Of a stretch of DNA of 64,000 nt, positions 26,701 to 39,029 are shown piece after piece. The number at the start of each line of letters is the position of its first letter. Within the stretch, counting starts at the first letter, position 1. The DNA is from Eopsaltria australis (taxonomy: Eukaryota; Chordata; Aves; Passeriformes; Petroicidae). The translations under genes and the position numbers were made by a program. The stretch lies in the NCBI GenBank assembly GCA_034509425.1, contig JAVTVJ010000550.1, forward strand, positions 3,140,994 through 3,204,993. Direction: 5' to 3'. The notes beneath the pieces are model-generated. The model had not been told where the DNA came from and made no database searches. It saw nothing but the letters and a program-made list of their open reading frames with translations.

Positions 26701-29230
26701 ATGCAGAAAGGCCTTGTAAGGATTAGATGCACTTGATCTGGCTCAATTTTGTGTTTTGAAACTGCCTCATCCTGCAGTGTGTCTCTGAGTGAGAGAAAGC
26801 AGCACCCTTGGAAGAAAAGACTCCGTAGCAATTGCAGAGCAACATGTGGCTGTAAAAAAAGGCTCAGATTAGTGTCAAGAGCAGAAATAGCCTCTAATTA
26901 TGATTTTTTAAGCACAAACAAGTTTTGTGGTGACTTATAGCTGGCACAGGCAGAAGCCCAGATAACAGGAGGGTTTCCTTCTCTCCACCCAACACTTATT
27001 TCTGCATTGGGCTGCTTCCCACAGTCTCTTTTTTCATGAGTAAAATTTGAGTAGCAATTTAGGGAACTGAATTGAGAAACTGAAAAGCATTAAAACATGC
27101 CATTTTTAAATTTTTTTTTTAAATTTTTTTTTTACATCATGTTCATTTCTACCCAAATCTGATTTGGTGTATGGTGATGTGAATATTTCAGCTGGCAAAA
27201 GGCAGGGCTCCTTGAGGTAGTTAGTAAATGGCTAGAAAGTTTTAATGAGAGGGACTAAGCCTCTGGCTGGTTTTACCAATTTATGTTTAATACCATTTTA
27301 ACAAATAAAGAGTGGCTCCTCTTCTGCTTGTCATACCCAGCTTGCTAAACTTCTCACACAGCTCTCTCACAGATTTTCATTCAAATTCGGGACTGGAACC
27401 ACAGTACTTTAAAACGTTTGCAAATAGCTCTCATGCTTCACCAACCTCCTTTCTTTCTGTGTGAGCCTGAAACTGGAGCAGGGAATAAGTTTAGGTGTTT
27501 GCAACTGCTACAACGAGGTTGTGGACTCCCATCTGCTTTGTTGTTGCTGGCCTAAAAGACCTTCTTGTTGTAATCTTTCTCTTAATAGTCAGCCATCAAA
27601 CTTGCCAACTACTCATGTAGGGATAGAAGAAAGAGAGAAGAAGCACTAGAATGTTGCCTTCATGCACATTAGGATTTATGTCCAATTTATGGTTTCTCAT
27701 CACTGCTTGAACTGTGAGCTGTGTATGTGCAAAAAAAGGCAACTAAACAACACAGCACCTGACTTGTAAGCATTTGCAAACTGGTAACATAATTGTGTGC
27801 TGGGACAGAATGGAAAGTAGACCTCCGAATGCTTGCCTGACATTCTCCTGCCTCCAAAGGCATAGGAGAGAGCCTTTTCCAGAGAAAGATCTGTCATATC
27901 TTTGTAGCTTTGTTTTGGTTGAAAAAGTAGCAAAGTAAGTATTTTCTTCATGCTTTCCTCTGAGAAACTATTCCTAGTAAAGTAAAAAAAAAATAATAGA
28001 GTTGTCTTTTTTATTATAATATGGGCACTTATGTGAGTGCCATAGCCTTAAGATATTAAATTAACAGGCTTTGTGAAACCCTAGGCAATTCAAAAGTCAT
28101 AATGTAGTATGACTTACAAGAAAACAAAGCAGTCTTGCCCTAAATTACTAGATATCTCTATTTCAGTATTGATGTAACCCCTGCACTTTGGCTAGGGAAT
28201 ACTGCAAATACTGAACTAATGGCTCACCATCATTCCTTTGTTTCATGGCAGAAAGCAAAAGTATAGCAAAGAAAAAAATTGACCTGCTCATTTGTTTTTC
28301 GAACAGCTATGTCCAGTGAAATACAAACAAAAGACTATTTTCATAGCTTCTCATATATCTTGCCAAGTGAGAACCAGTATATTGCATTTCAATTTTAGGA
28401 AAGTTGTAAGGCACAGTTAAGAGTAGTTACCGATAACACTTTCCAGAGGGTCACTATTTTCATATAGGTTGGTTCTCTTCATCTCCTCTGGCTGGGAGGA
28501 CAGTAATCAAAATGAGACTATTTGAGGAAAAGCTCAGGGAACATGACGGGAGCTATAATAGAAACATGGATCCTCTCTCCTGCATAGTGGAGGCATAAAG
28601 CTGCTTGAAAAAGTATGTTTGGGGAAACAGAAAAGGGAAATGGTAAGATTTTCAGAAATGTGGGTGGATACCAGATGAACTTACTTCCTTTCTAGCAGCA
28701 GACACACAAAAATCCCAAATAAAAATCCTACATCTTTGTCTTTTCTTTGTTTTTTCTTTTAATTTTAATTAAAAGGGCCTAGAACAGAGAGGAAGAAAAT
28801 GGTCTCATCCCTGATCTTCCAGATCCAAGGAGAAACTCCCTTTGCATTACTTGGAGGTCCACATTTTCATCATGAATCTTCTCGTCACCTAATTAATCTT
28901 CTTGTTGCTCTTCAGTGACAAATGCTCTGACTGCTGGAGCTCTTCTGCACTTGTGTTTGCAATAAGGCTCTTCTCTTTCCCTCCTAGTTTTTAAAAAGGT
29001 CTCACCATTTGCATAGACTGTAAGCATCTCTCTTTTATTTTCAATGCAATGGAGAAATATAGGAAAATACAAGCAAAGCAAAAGATGTTTTGATATTAGT
29101 TATTGCTGCTGTCAAATAGATCTTCTTGGGTCTACAGAGTAGAATATAGCAAGAAGCATGTTCTTAGTACAGGTGAAAAGTATTTAATAATATACAATTT
29201 TTATAATTTTATAAAGTTTACTACTTTAAT
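23720..29230. other. Non-coding DNA, no gene seen
   Basis: No gene is supported. The longest frame (minus, 24705-25067, 120 codons) has no recognisable domain. A 20-base T run lies at 26104-26123, and T/A-rich low complexity lies at 27108-27133. A strong minus-strand splice-donor-like CAAG|GTAAAG occurs near 26621, without a convincing exon behind it. Confidence 0.5.
26104..26123. repeat. Poly-T tract
   Basis: Twenty consecutive T. On the minus strand it reads as poly-A. No retrocopy body is recognisable beside it, so simple homopolymer expansion is the default reading. Confidence 0.9.
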
Positions 29231-29242
29231 TGTATAGTTGTA

Positions 29243-29324
29243 GATGTCCCTACTCACTGTAAGAGGGTTGGACTAAGAGGCCTTTAAAAGCCCCTTCCAA
29301 GCCAAACTATTCCATGATTTTATG
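29243..29324 (+). mobile_element. CR1 LINE 3'-end fragment
   Basis: The sequence contains GATGTCCCTACTCACTGTAA, GGGTTGGACTAAGAGGCC, a CCCCTTCCAAGCC block and the terminal TTCCATGATTTTATG. These are the ordered landmarks of the avian CR1 3' untranslated region, ending in its octamer repeat. About 80 bases remain, so the copy is strongly 5'-truncated. It lies in plus orientation. Divergence in the octamers indicates an old insertion. Confidence 0.9.
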
Positions 29325-29329
29325 TAAAG

Positions 29330-32300
29330 TAACCAACATATACTCTTAGACATCCCCTCAAATAAAAAGGGGCTTTCCCTTTTGAAAAGTAAGAAGAGGT
29401 TATTACAAGGAAGTAGTAGTCATTACTAGAATCAAAGGACTAGCAGAATATTTTGCTCAAAAAAACCAGAAAAACGTCAATTTATTTTTAATGACAGCTT
29501 GCTAGTAGGTTTATCAGTGTAATTTTGTTTCTGTAAAGAAAAAATAAATTATTCCCATTTCACTTGTCATGATATTTAATTATTTTTGAATGAAAAGGAA
29601 AAGATCCTTTTCCTGGGACATTACATTGAGAAGCTTAACTTTTTCAGTTGTCATATGGCAGTAATGCAAGATCTTTGAAGTAATATTTCTTGTAGGAATT
29701 CACTGTTTTACTGAATAAGTCTCAAAAGACTTGTAAGCATCTGACTTGTTGTTGTCTATTTGTACAACACCTAAAATTCTTCATTAGGCTTCAAAAATAT
29801 ATACAAAAATATTGATTCAGTTTATGAGATGCATTTATAGTTTGTCTGATCATGTTCTTAAAGTCCAAAACAAATTATGCTTCTTCAAGTCACAGCATTG
29901 CTGGCCAGTGTAAGTTTCTATTGAAAGATTTCTGGGTTTAGTATACCATTCCTAAAAAAGGTTATCATGTTGTTCTGGATAACATCAACAGAAATCATGT
30001 CTCCTTTTCTGCAGGAAATGGTCTAAAATTTACAGACTACCCTGCCTTACAGAGGATTTAAAAAACACTGTAAAGATGCAGTTCTGGTAAAAATTAAAAC
30101 CACAATGTATCTTTACATATATCTTGAAAAATGTTGAAACACATGCACTTGTTAGCTGCTTGCTAGGCAATATGATTGCTTCTGAGTGTATTTTTTCATA
30201 CACTCTCCCAAGTGGCTCTGCAGAGATACATATATGAAGATACTATGAAAATCAACTATGCACTGAAGCATCATTTTCCCTAGACTTCGATGTCTTGTCT
30301 GTCAATGGGGTATATAAGCAAAGAGAAGGAATTCTTCTCAGTTTGGTTTGACTGGGAAACTGAGAAGTCAACTTTGTGGCAGGGAGAGCAGAAAAAGAAC
30401 AAGATATTAATCGTTTCTCCTTTCTACCCTCTTTTTAGTTAGGTACTTGCCCTTCTGGAGAAGAGTGGATCAATTAATGGTCCTGGATTGAGACCTGAGA
30501 ACTTCAAGTTCTTGCCTATACTGACTGTCCTAAGCAAGGTAATCTGCTTGGTATTCTGCTGTGAGTGAACTTACTGAATTTTGTGTTTAAGTGAGTGAAT
30601 TCTCTCTTAGCAATACTGGGTTCCCTTTTTTTGGCAACAGCCCCTGAAAAGGGCTGAATGGAAAACAAATTTCCTTCATGCAGGAAAAAAAAAAGCCACA
30701 TATTTCTGACAGGATAGTTTTGGGAAAGATAAAAATGGCATTTGGCTGGCTGATTTTCCATCAGTGGATAGACTGTCTGCCTCTTCAGCTTCCTAGGACG
30801 CTCACCCTGCCACTCACCTGCCAGCCAGGCAGACTGAGAATCAGATTGACTGAGTGAAGGAATGGGGATCTTATTGCTTGGGAAGTCACAACGGATGAGT
30901 AGCTGTTGTGGCTTCTCAACTCCCACCATGGGAAGACGCAGGGTCAGGATTCACAGGGTTTGTGAAAAAAAAGAAATAAATTGAGAAATAGGGTTAAATG
31001 TTGCTTGTAACCAAAACCCAAAAAAGTTTTCTCCCAAAAGATTTCCAGCAAAGACTCCCCAAATGATGAAAAAGCCCGCATGTAGATGTTTTGTAGAGTA
31101 GTAAATATCAGAGGCCAATATATTGAGAACTTTTCAGTTTTAGAATGATTCTATAAGGGTGATGATATAACTATAAATAGTCAGGTAAGCGAGACATGCC
31201 CAATAATTTTATTATCTAAAAGTAAATGCAGACTTCTATTCTGTTAACATGAGTTTTCTCAAGGGGAGCAGTATTATTTAGAGCAGAAAAGAAAGTAATA
31301 GAATTCTTTAAGTGATAGGGGAAAAACTTTATTGAACGTACATAACAGCAAAAAAGTCATTCTCATAGGTCTATTAGAGTACATTCAGACTCTTAGAAAA
31401 TCACAACTATTGACAGATTTAGAAGACAAAAGATCTGTACAGAAAAAAAAACCTGCTCTAATTATTGAATAGCTTGCAATTAGAGAAAAGCAAAATCAAA
31501 CTATTCATTGATGGGTAGTGACCAAATATAGAATGAGATGTGCTGAAAATATTGTTCTAATGATTTCAGAAACTGTAAAATAGGAGTTTCATTGATAACA
31601 TGCAGTTGTACTTAGAAGCCATTCTTGTTGAAGAAGATTTTGTCATACAGAAAAGCAGCTGTTTTGTCTTCATTTTACATCATGAAAGAAGGAAAGTGTA
31701 TTGGCATGGTATTTGAAGTGATATAAAGAAATGATCTAATGAAAGTAATTTGTCTACTGCTACCTTTTAGATTACATTATAGATACAAGATTTGGCCATT
31801 AGGCAGTTTCTGTATCAAGCAGACATTGCAGTTTTCAATCACAGCAAACACAGTTATGATATTCCTTAAAAAGTAGCTCTGTTAAAATAATGCTATTTGT
31901 GTTCAAATGTAAACCTCTGCCCCTAATTCTACATCATGAATCACAGCTGAAAAATACAGGCATATCTTTCTATAGTAAGTTTTAAGAGTATGCAAACCAT
32001 GGGATGCATTTTTAGCTTCTGGAGAGCTGCTGTCACTTGAAGAGACTCACATCTGATGACACCAGGTGTGAATTTGGCCTTCTGTTCAACAAAAATTCCT
32101 AGACACCAAACAGTACTGACTTTAGGAGTCGCTTGGCTGTTTGGACTGAAAGATGCAACAGAAGTTTTCTTGGTCCTTATCTGTATCTTGGACTTCCTTC
32201 TAACCCTTAAAAACAATGACCCACACATTAAGCTCATGCAGCTTTAGTGAATACAAAGTTCTTTGCAGTGGCATTACATTTTCCAATGCAGATTTGTCTT

Positions 32301-32690
32301 TAACTTGGATTGTTCTGGAGCGGGAGGAGAGGATCGTCCATCAGAAAATGGTTAGTTGGTGGTATTCTGCTTTCTGAAGGCAGTCTGTGCAGCATGGAGT
32401 CCAGGGAAACCAACTTGTCTGCTGCCCAGGCATGAAGTCCTTCAGCAAGTGAGATTGAGCCATATATTCAAACAAACACAAGCCAGCACTTCACTTAATG
32501 CTTTTGTTGGATTTCTCCCCCTTTAGCCAGCATTACTGTAGTCTTTAAACAGTGTGACAGAAGTACACTTCCACTTCAGTTAATGGATTTATCAAATACC
32601 TTATTTCATGCTTTCTGCTTTTGATTTATGAATTTTGATCCCAGAGACAAGGACCCTGTGAGTATTGATTGCGGAAAATGTCAGACTAAC
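29330..32690. other. Non-coding DNA, no gene seen
   Basis: No coding or RNA gene is supported. A 137-codon minus-strand frame at 30516-30929 is the longest here. It contains no recognisable domain, has no Kozak or splice support and is most likely chance. Confidence 0.5.
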
Positions 32691-32729
32691 AGAAGTTAAT
32701 TTCACTTGTACATGTGGAAGTCTGTGATT

Positions 32730-32960
32730 CTCTGACAGCGCTGTCTGTGGAGAACGGGCTGTCACCCAGCCCGAGCGACACCGTGCAGTCACAACAGGCA
32801 GCCCCTCCACCCTGTGCAGGGGCATAGAAGCGGATGTGGGGCTGGCAAAGGGGTCAGAGAAAGGGATGCCTGGAGTCAGGGCAGGGCAGGAAGGGGTGAG
32901 CTGCCGTGGATCTGTCCCTCTGTGACTCCCTGCACATGACTGCAAGGTGTCTGCTGGGAT
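32730..32960. promoter_or_regulatory. GC-rich patch, possible regulatory island
   Basis: GC-rich sequence with several CpGs (CAGCGCTG, GAACGGGC, CCCGAGCGACACCG, AGCGGATG, GCCGTGG) stands out against AT-rich flanks. A 120-codon minus-strand frame covers it, but GC-rich DNA opens frames easily and its product has no recognisable motif. It could be a small CpG-containing enhancer or promoter, a decayed repeat, or nothing. Confidence 0.25.
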
Positions 32961-32969
32961 CATGGAGTG

Positions 32970-34610
32970 TCACCCTGCCAGCACCACTACTAATCAGTGA
33001 CTCTTCATTTATCAATTAGCTTCCTTTGCAAATTATATGCATTTGTTTATTTATTTATTTTAATTGGCAGAATCAAAATGTCACTTCTAGAGTGAGGCAC
33101 TTTAGTGATAGGAAGTAGATGATTTGGACTTGGTCTTTGTACCTCTTGCATTTGAGAAGTGGTTAAAAACTTCAAACATTCTGTTATGTTTTAATTTTGA
33201 AAGAATATATTATCTCAGATGGTAGAAAAGCAGAGGGTAAACCCTGGATTTTAGATGAAAATTAATAAATGTTATCAATACCTAATCTTTCTTCACCAGG
33301 AGAGAGATTCTCACTAGACATTCACATTGAAAATGGTGAAAAGATGCCCACTGGATTAAGATGAAGTGGATTAATCATTTGTTTTAGCCCTGTAATCTGT
33401 TTTTTTTCTCAACACTTTTCACTGGACTTTGAAATGGCACCTTTTGACTAGGAGAAATATCAGAAAAAAACTAAACCACATTGTTTGCTGATTTTTGTCT
33501 TATAATTAGATAAAGAGTGCATATAATAATGTAGGAAAAATGCTGGAGACTATTAAATGGTTAAACTGCCTATCCAAAATTAACAGTCTATCCAAGAAAT
33601 GCAGATTTAATGCACAATTAAATAGTGTTCAAAATTATATAATGTAGACAAATACAGATAACTGAACACAGACACTGTAATTGTCTTATGGCTTAAACTA
33701 CTGAAGGAGTTGAGTTCTACAGGTGTTCTTCACCTAAAGAAAAATCTTTATTTTTTCCCACTTGAAAGATTGTCACTCTAGATAATTCAAGAGTTTTGGA
33801 CAAATAACAGTGTGTGGGGATATAGAGGGAAAAGTAGCAAAAATGAGATTTTATTGCTTTAGTTTCACTTTAAATGGCAAAGCCCTCAGGGTATGCTGGC
33901 TAATATGAAGGCAACATAAACAGGTAAAATGCAAAAGTTTTGTGCTCATGACCATGGGAGGAGGGGAGGACAAAGTCCTATAGGTTTCTCTCCTTAATCA
34001 CCATGCTTGAAAACAGAGAAGTTTTAGGTTACGTAGTGACAGTGATAATTTTTTAAACAAGACTTTTAAAGGAAATAATATGGATTTTATTTTTATTTTT
34101 TAAATCTGGACATGGATACATTAAGGAAGTAGTCCAGATTTCATCTTGTGTAGATATTTCAGGAGAAATAAGGCCAATTGTACTTTGGCTTTCACAGGGG
34201 AAAAAGATATTATTATAATGCTGATCAACTCCCAGTCACAAGGTCTTTACCACAGGATTACCTATACTGCTTCTCTTTGCCTTTGGAAGAGTCTGATTTA
34301 TCCACATGTGGAAGAGGACAAACAGATCATCATGAGAGGACTGTTTATAGAAGGGAGGATCAGAATGGAGGTTGCAGGCCAACCACACAAGAATAAAGTG
34401 TGTGCCTCTTTAAAGATCTTCAGCTATACTCTCCTTGAACAGAAACTGCAAGGTCCACACAAAAGTGTGTCAAGACAGAAAAAATAAAATTTGTACATAT
34501 TGGCACATAGATGCAGGTAGGGACGTGTGGATCATACACTTACATGCATATATATAAACACTTCAATGAGTGTGGATGCTAAAACTAATTTCAGAAACTT
34601 TTTAACTCTT
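32970..34610. other. Non-coding DNA, no gene seen
   Basis: AT-rich unique sequence with a short TTTA run at 33043-33060. The plus-strand frames at 34146-34487 overlap each other in different phases and have no domain. Confidence 0.5.
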
Positions 34611-34620
34611 GGGTTGACCT

Positions 34621-34816
34621 CTTCTCTTCTCTTCTCTTCTCTTCTCTTCTCTTCTCTTCTCTTCTCTTCTCTTCTCTTCTCTTCTCTTCTCTTCTCTTCT
34701 CTTCTCTTCTCTTCTCTTCTCTTCTCTTCTCTTCTCTTCTCTTCTCTCCTCTCCTCTCCTCTCCTCTCCTCTCCTCTCCTCTCCTCTCCTCTCCTCTCTT
34801 CTCTCGTTCTTTCTTT
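34621..34816. repeat. Two-phase pyrimidine pentanucleotide satellite: (CTTCT)25 then (CTCCT)10
   Basis: Twenty-five perfect CTTCT units (34621-34745) switch abruptly to ten perfect CTCCT units (34746-34795), followed by degenerate CTCTT/CTTT words. The plus strand is almost pure pyrimidine for nearly 200 bases, giving an extended polypurine-polypyrimidine mirror repeat. Such tracts can form intramolecular triplex (H-DNA). The Leu/Ser/Phe and Arg/Glu repeat frames across it (both strands, about 34527-34967) are translation artefacts. Confidence 0.98.
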
Positions 34817-34829
34817 TATTTTTAAAATG

Positions 34830-37800
34830 TTGGTAATCATTGAGGTTAGTGATTTGTTTAGTCAAATATCTTTCTGTATGAGGGAGCAGGCTGTCATCCC
34901 CTGTTCAGCTGTTTTAAGTATTTACACCACTCACATCCAGTCCATGTGGTTTTGCTTGAGAATTTGATTAAATATGTCATCAGACATAAAACATTTCTAA
35001 CAAGGAAAGCAAAACTATTTTTTTTTGTTTTGTGGAAATATGAATGATATTATAGTAATAACTAAAGAAGCAGGGGCTGTACATCTTTTATGAAATTTTT
35101 TGCTATAAAATATATGTATTTAATGAGACACATTAATTCCGTGTTTTTTCTAGAAGGCCATAATTGCATATGGCCATTTGATTGTGCAATTTTAAGTTGT
35201 ATTTACATGTTATCCATTAACAGCAGTTTGACAAAATCATAGAGCCTTTGTTTAATAGAAAGGCAAATACAAACAAATCCTTTGTCTACTATATAAATAC
35301 ACAAAATCAACTGCTTGGGAGCATATAAAAATATATGAATGTATTGCATATGGTTATATGGCAATCATGCATTTAAGTCTGAATCTCTAAAACACGTGCA
35401 TGCAGATGCGTGTGTCCAAATTTACATAGTATGTCTAAACCAGGCAACAAAGAATTAAAGAGAACAGAAAATGTGCAAAAAATACTTTTTTCCTTATCAA
35501 GACATGATACATACTGAATTTAGAACTGCTATTTAAAGAAAGAATAAATTTGGGATATTATATTTCATTTTCTGTAAATGCCTTAGCTAGATGGCTCCAA
35601 AGAATAATAAATGTTTTCAGATAATATAAATCACTTCTAAAAATTATTTTATCAGTACAGTTCTGAAAAAGTAAGGCAATGTGGCTTACTGTACAGTGGC
35701 TGTTCCATTAAAAAAATTCTCTCATCTTGCAAAATTTCTATCTTATCTGTGAAAAGCTCACACAGACAAAATATAAACATATTTTTTATGTGAAAGTAAA
35801 TGTTATCTTTGATAGTTTCAACCACTGTACTCCTTTCTTTTATAGATACAATTATTTTTCAGGAAAAAAAGGCCTAGTTTCTTAGTTGTAAATTACTCTT
35901 TTATAAACAGTGTTCATGGAAATCCCCTTGGTGTAGGCATTGAATGCAGACAAAGCATAAGGAAGGTCAGATTGTCAGAAATACCTGAACAATTATGAAT
36001 ATTGTTAGGTATCTTATGTTTTGCAATCCTGTCATTATTTGACCCATGCTCTGTCTGAAACAGAGATGTATTTTGTTGTTAACACCACCAAAAGCACTAT
36101 TGCAAACCCCAGGCTATTCTTCCTTCCCCTAGGACTTCCTCACAGGAACCTGAAGAAAGATGACCTACTGAAACAATGTTTTCTTTTTTCCTTTAACTAT
36201 GAAACTTTCCTTAGTGGCAGCAATTTGAAAGTGTGGCTCTAGTTGGGCACTACGTCTTTTTTCCAGTGAAAGGAGGACCTTAACTTTACATTACTTGCAA
36301 GAAGAGGAAGGAAGAGAGTAGCTGCTTTGTTTTAAGAAACGGTGTACATGATGTCTAGGAAGATACAGCATAGTGTATTGGGTCTATTATAGAGGATTTA
36401 TTTAGATTAAAAAAATATTTGGTTTTAAATATGTTTTAAATATGTTGTGATTTTCTGTTTTAAGAAGACTTGCATAAGTAGATTGTTACTGTCATGGAAA
36501 TCTGGTATAAACAAGCCTATCAATAATATATAAAGAATTATCTAAATACTAACAGATATGGAATGTGTGATAGTGGGGTGTCATTTAAAACTTTGCTGGC
36601 ACTAAAGAGGAGTGACCACTGAAGTCCTGTCTACGTGTATGTATGAGATCATCTTAAACCCATTCTAAGGAAACCTGCACAACACTGGTCTTGTCCATCA
36701 ATTTGTTCTGTGGAAATGAATGCCTATATTTTTAAATTTTTTTTTCTGTAAAATGACACACATAAATGGTATTAAGAATTTTGTTTACAAGGTATATTTT
36801 TTCTGCAGTCCTTCCTCTAAAAGAAGAGATCCCTTATACCTCTAATGTATAAGCATTTAAGAGGCTTAAAATATATATCTAATATAATCCAGTAGGTCTA
36901 AAATGAATATCCATTGTCATGAGTTTAAATCTAATAATTTTGGATTTACTGCAATAGCCTGTTTATTTACTGCATTAGCAATAGTATGGCCCTACTGTGA
37001 TGCTGCTGTAATTGTAATTATGTGGAGATGTTTGAATTATTTTGTAGTAGTCTTCCAATTAATTTTCCTTTTTAATCAAAAATGCTAAAAAATTCAGATT
37101 TATGCTTGCAGAAAAATCTGTTTTCCTCAAGTATATTTTCCTTCAACTCTTAAATGCATTTTTTTAGAGAAGCTCCTAGAAAAAAGTTGAATTTCAGATG
37201 CAGATTAATGCTTATTTTTATTTCTGTTTAAAAAAGAAGTTAAAGAAATACCCTTGCTTCAGAATACAATTTCTTCCAAATAAGGTGTGAGAGAGGAGAA
37301 ATTTATCTTCTTTGAAACGCAGCATGAGAATCTGGGTTTGAAAGCAACACAATTTAAAATAATAATTTAGTTTATTAAAATTTTCTTAGACTTTTTAAAA
37401 GTAGTTTAGTTCTTGGATTTTGTTTCTTTGGAGTGAAGGAAAACTGGATGAATAGAAGGTCTAAAACCCTGATCCCAAGCCCCCTCACACTCAGGTGTGA
37501 TACTCTCTTAATTTGAGTTCAAATTTACACGTGTAGAATTTAAGCAGCCATATTTTATACTTCTTTACTTATTTGATTTTGAAACTAAAATTTTAACTTA
37601 AAGAGTAGAGAGCATCAGAAAAGCCTATCACTAGAGAGATTTAAAAGTAGCATTTTGAGTGTATTTAATATTCATTTCATAAGACAAGTATGATAGAATT
37701 ATTCACTAGAACGCTTCTCAGGTTTCATGAGATTTTTTATGATGGTCTGATTTAATGCTTGTAAATAGTGTGACCATCTCAGACTCCTGCTGGTAAAACT

Positions 37801-38600
37801 AGATCTGTCTGGAAAACACCACTTTTCCAAACTTGCTTAAATATTCAGCTCTTTGATTTACTAAAGCCCATTGGAGTTTTTGTGTCTGTGATTTACCACT
37901 GTTTTAAATATGCTGTGGATACACTGCAAGCTGAGGACATGACTATCTTCGGTCTGTTCTCCCCAGTGCAGGAGTTGTTTTTCCCGTTTTGATCAGTGGT
38001 CCCTGGCAACAGGGAGCAGATAATGCTCTGGTCCCAAGCACAATGCCGTGTTGTTTGCCCAGCTCCTGCCTCCTTCTCCCCTTTTCCTAGATGCTGGTGT
38101 GGTGGGTATGGTTAAAAGGCCCCACCAGCTGGCGTATCGGTGCAGACATAATTGCACATGAATGGTGTGGGGAGAGAGGAGAGAGGGAAGAAATAAAACA
38201 GATAACAAGCAAAGGGAAAAAGTAGCACTGTAAACAAGCAGCATATTTTTTCCCCTCCACAGAGCAAGCTTTTGTGACTAGAGGCAGTATCTATGTGCAG
38301 CCTGACTTCTAATCCATATCGCAAACAGCTTCCAGATGCCTGAGTCCCCACCACTATTCTGGCATCCCTACCCTTCACAGATGCCTCTCTATGAGGGGGG
38401 TCTATAAGTAAAATTGGGTGTATTTTACTAATCATTCATTTCTAATCTTCCTGAAGGGGAACTTTTATTAATAAACTCTTTTCATCTGTCTCTTTGATTA
38501 GGAAGAAGATAATCGCTTAGTCATGTGAAAAGGGGGAGAAAAAAAGGATTGCTGGGGGGTCGCCTTTTCTAACATGTGCTTGAGTGGAAGGAAACAAATA
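34830..38600. other. AT-rich non-coding DNA, no gene seen
   Basis: No gene is supported. At 35147-35166 a near-palindrome (GGCCAT...ATGGCC around AATTGCAT) lies in a high-complexity block that could be an enhancer fragment. Other frames are short and AT-driven. Confidence 0.5.
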
Positions 38601-38639
38601 AAAACCACAGAACAATGCGGGTACTAAATGGTTCCAGTT

Positions 38640-38890
38640 GAGCTTGAGTGGTGGAGGGGAGTTTGAATAGAAACCGTGGCGGCTGGGCTGGCCTCCCAAG
38701 GCAAGCAGAACTAATTCCCCTGATCCTGGCTACCCTGCAGGCAGCAAGCACGTCAGCTGGACCTGGCCAGCACAGCCGGCAGGTGCGCCGGCGAGGGGAG
38801 GATGGGCAGGGACAGGGCTGTCACCCGACCCTCAGGGAAGGGGTGGCTCCATGCAGGATGCATGGCTTTCCCCACAGGTTGTAAAGTCAG
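38640..38890. promoter_or_regulatory. GC-rich, CpG-containing patch
   Basis: About 250 bases of GC-rich sequence with CpGs (GTGGCGGC, CACGTCAG, GCCGGCAGGTGCGCCGGCGA, CACCCGACC), bordered on its right by a TA-rich palindromic tract. Candidate regulatory or promoter island. The opposing frames through it (plus 38648-38884, minus 38517-38751) contradict each other and lack domains. Confidence 0.3.
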
Positions 38891-38933
38891 TGAGAAGCAA
38901 TTCAAGATTTTGCCCTCTGCTGTGCTTAATTCT

Positions 38934-39023
38934 CAATATATCAATATTATACATAATATATATAATATACAATATATATTATATAATATATTATATAGAT
39001 ATATAATTCAATATATTGAATTG
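38934..39023. repeat. TA-rich palindromic low-complexity tract
   Basis: About 90 bases made almost entirely of ATAT/TATA/AATAT words. It ends in the perfect 18-bp palindrome AATTCAATATATTGAATT at 39005-39022. It is easily melted and cruciform-prone, and probably variable in length. Confidence 0.9.
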
Positions 39024-39029
39024 TTACAC

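Noticed and set aside
30516..30929. 137-codon minus frame
   Set aside because: No recognisable domain or promoter context; a frame of this length is expected occasionally in 64 kb.
32601..32963. 120-codon minus frame in GC-rich patch
   Set aside because: GC-rich DNA lacks stop codons by composition; product has no recognised motif.
34527..34967. 146-codon plus frame and two minus frames rich in Leu/Ser/Phe or Arg/Glu
   Set aside because: They are translations of the pentanucleotide satellite, which opens frames in several phases on both strands.
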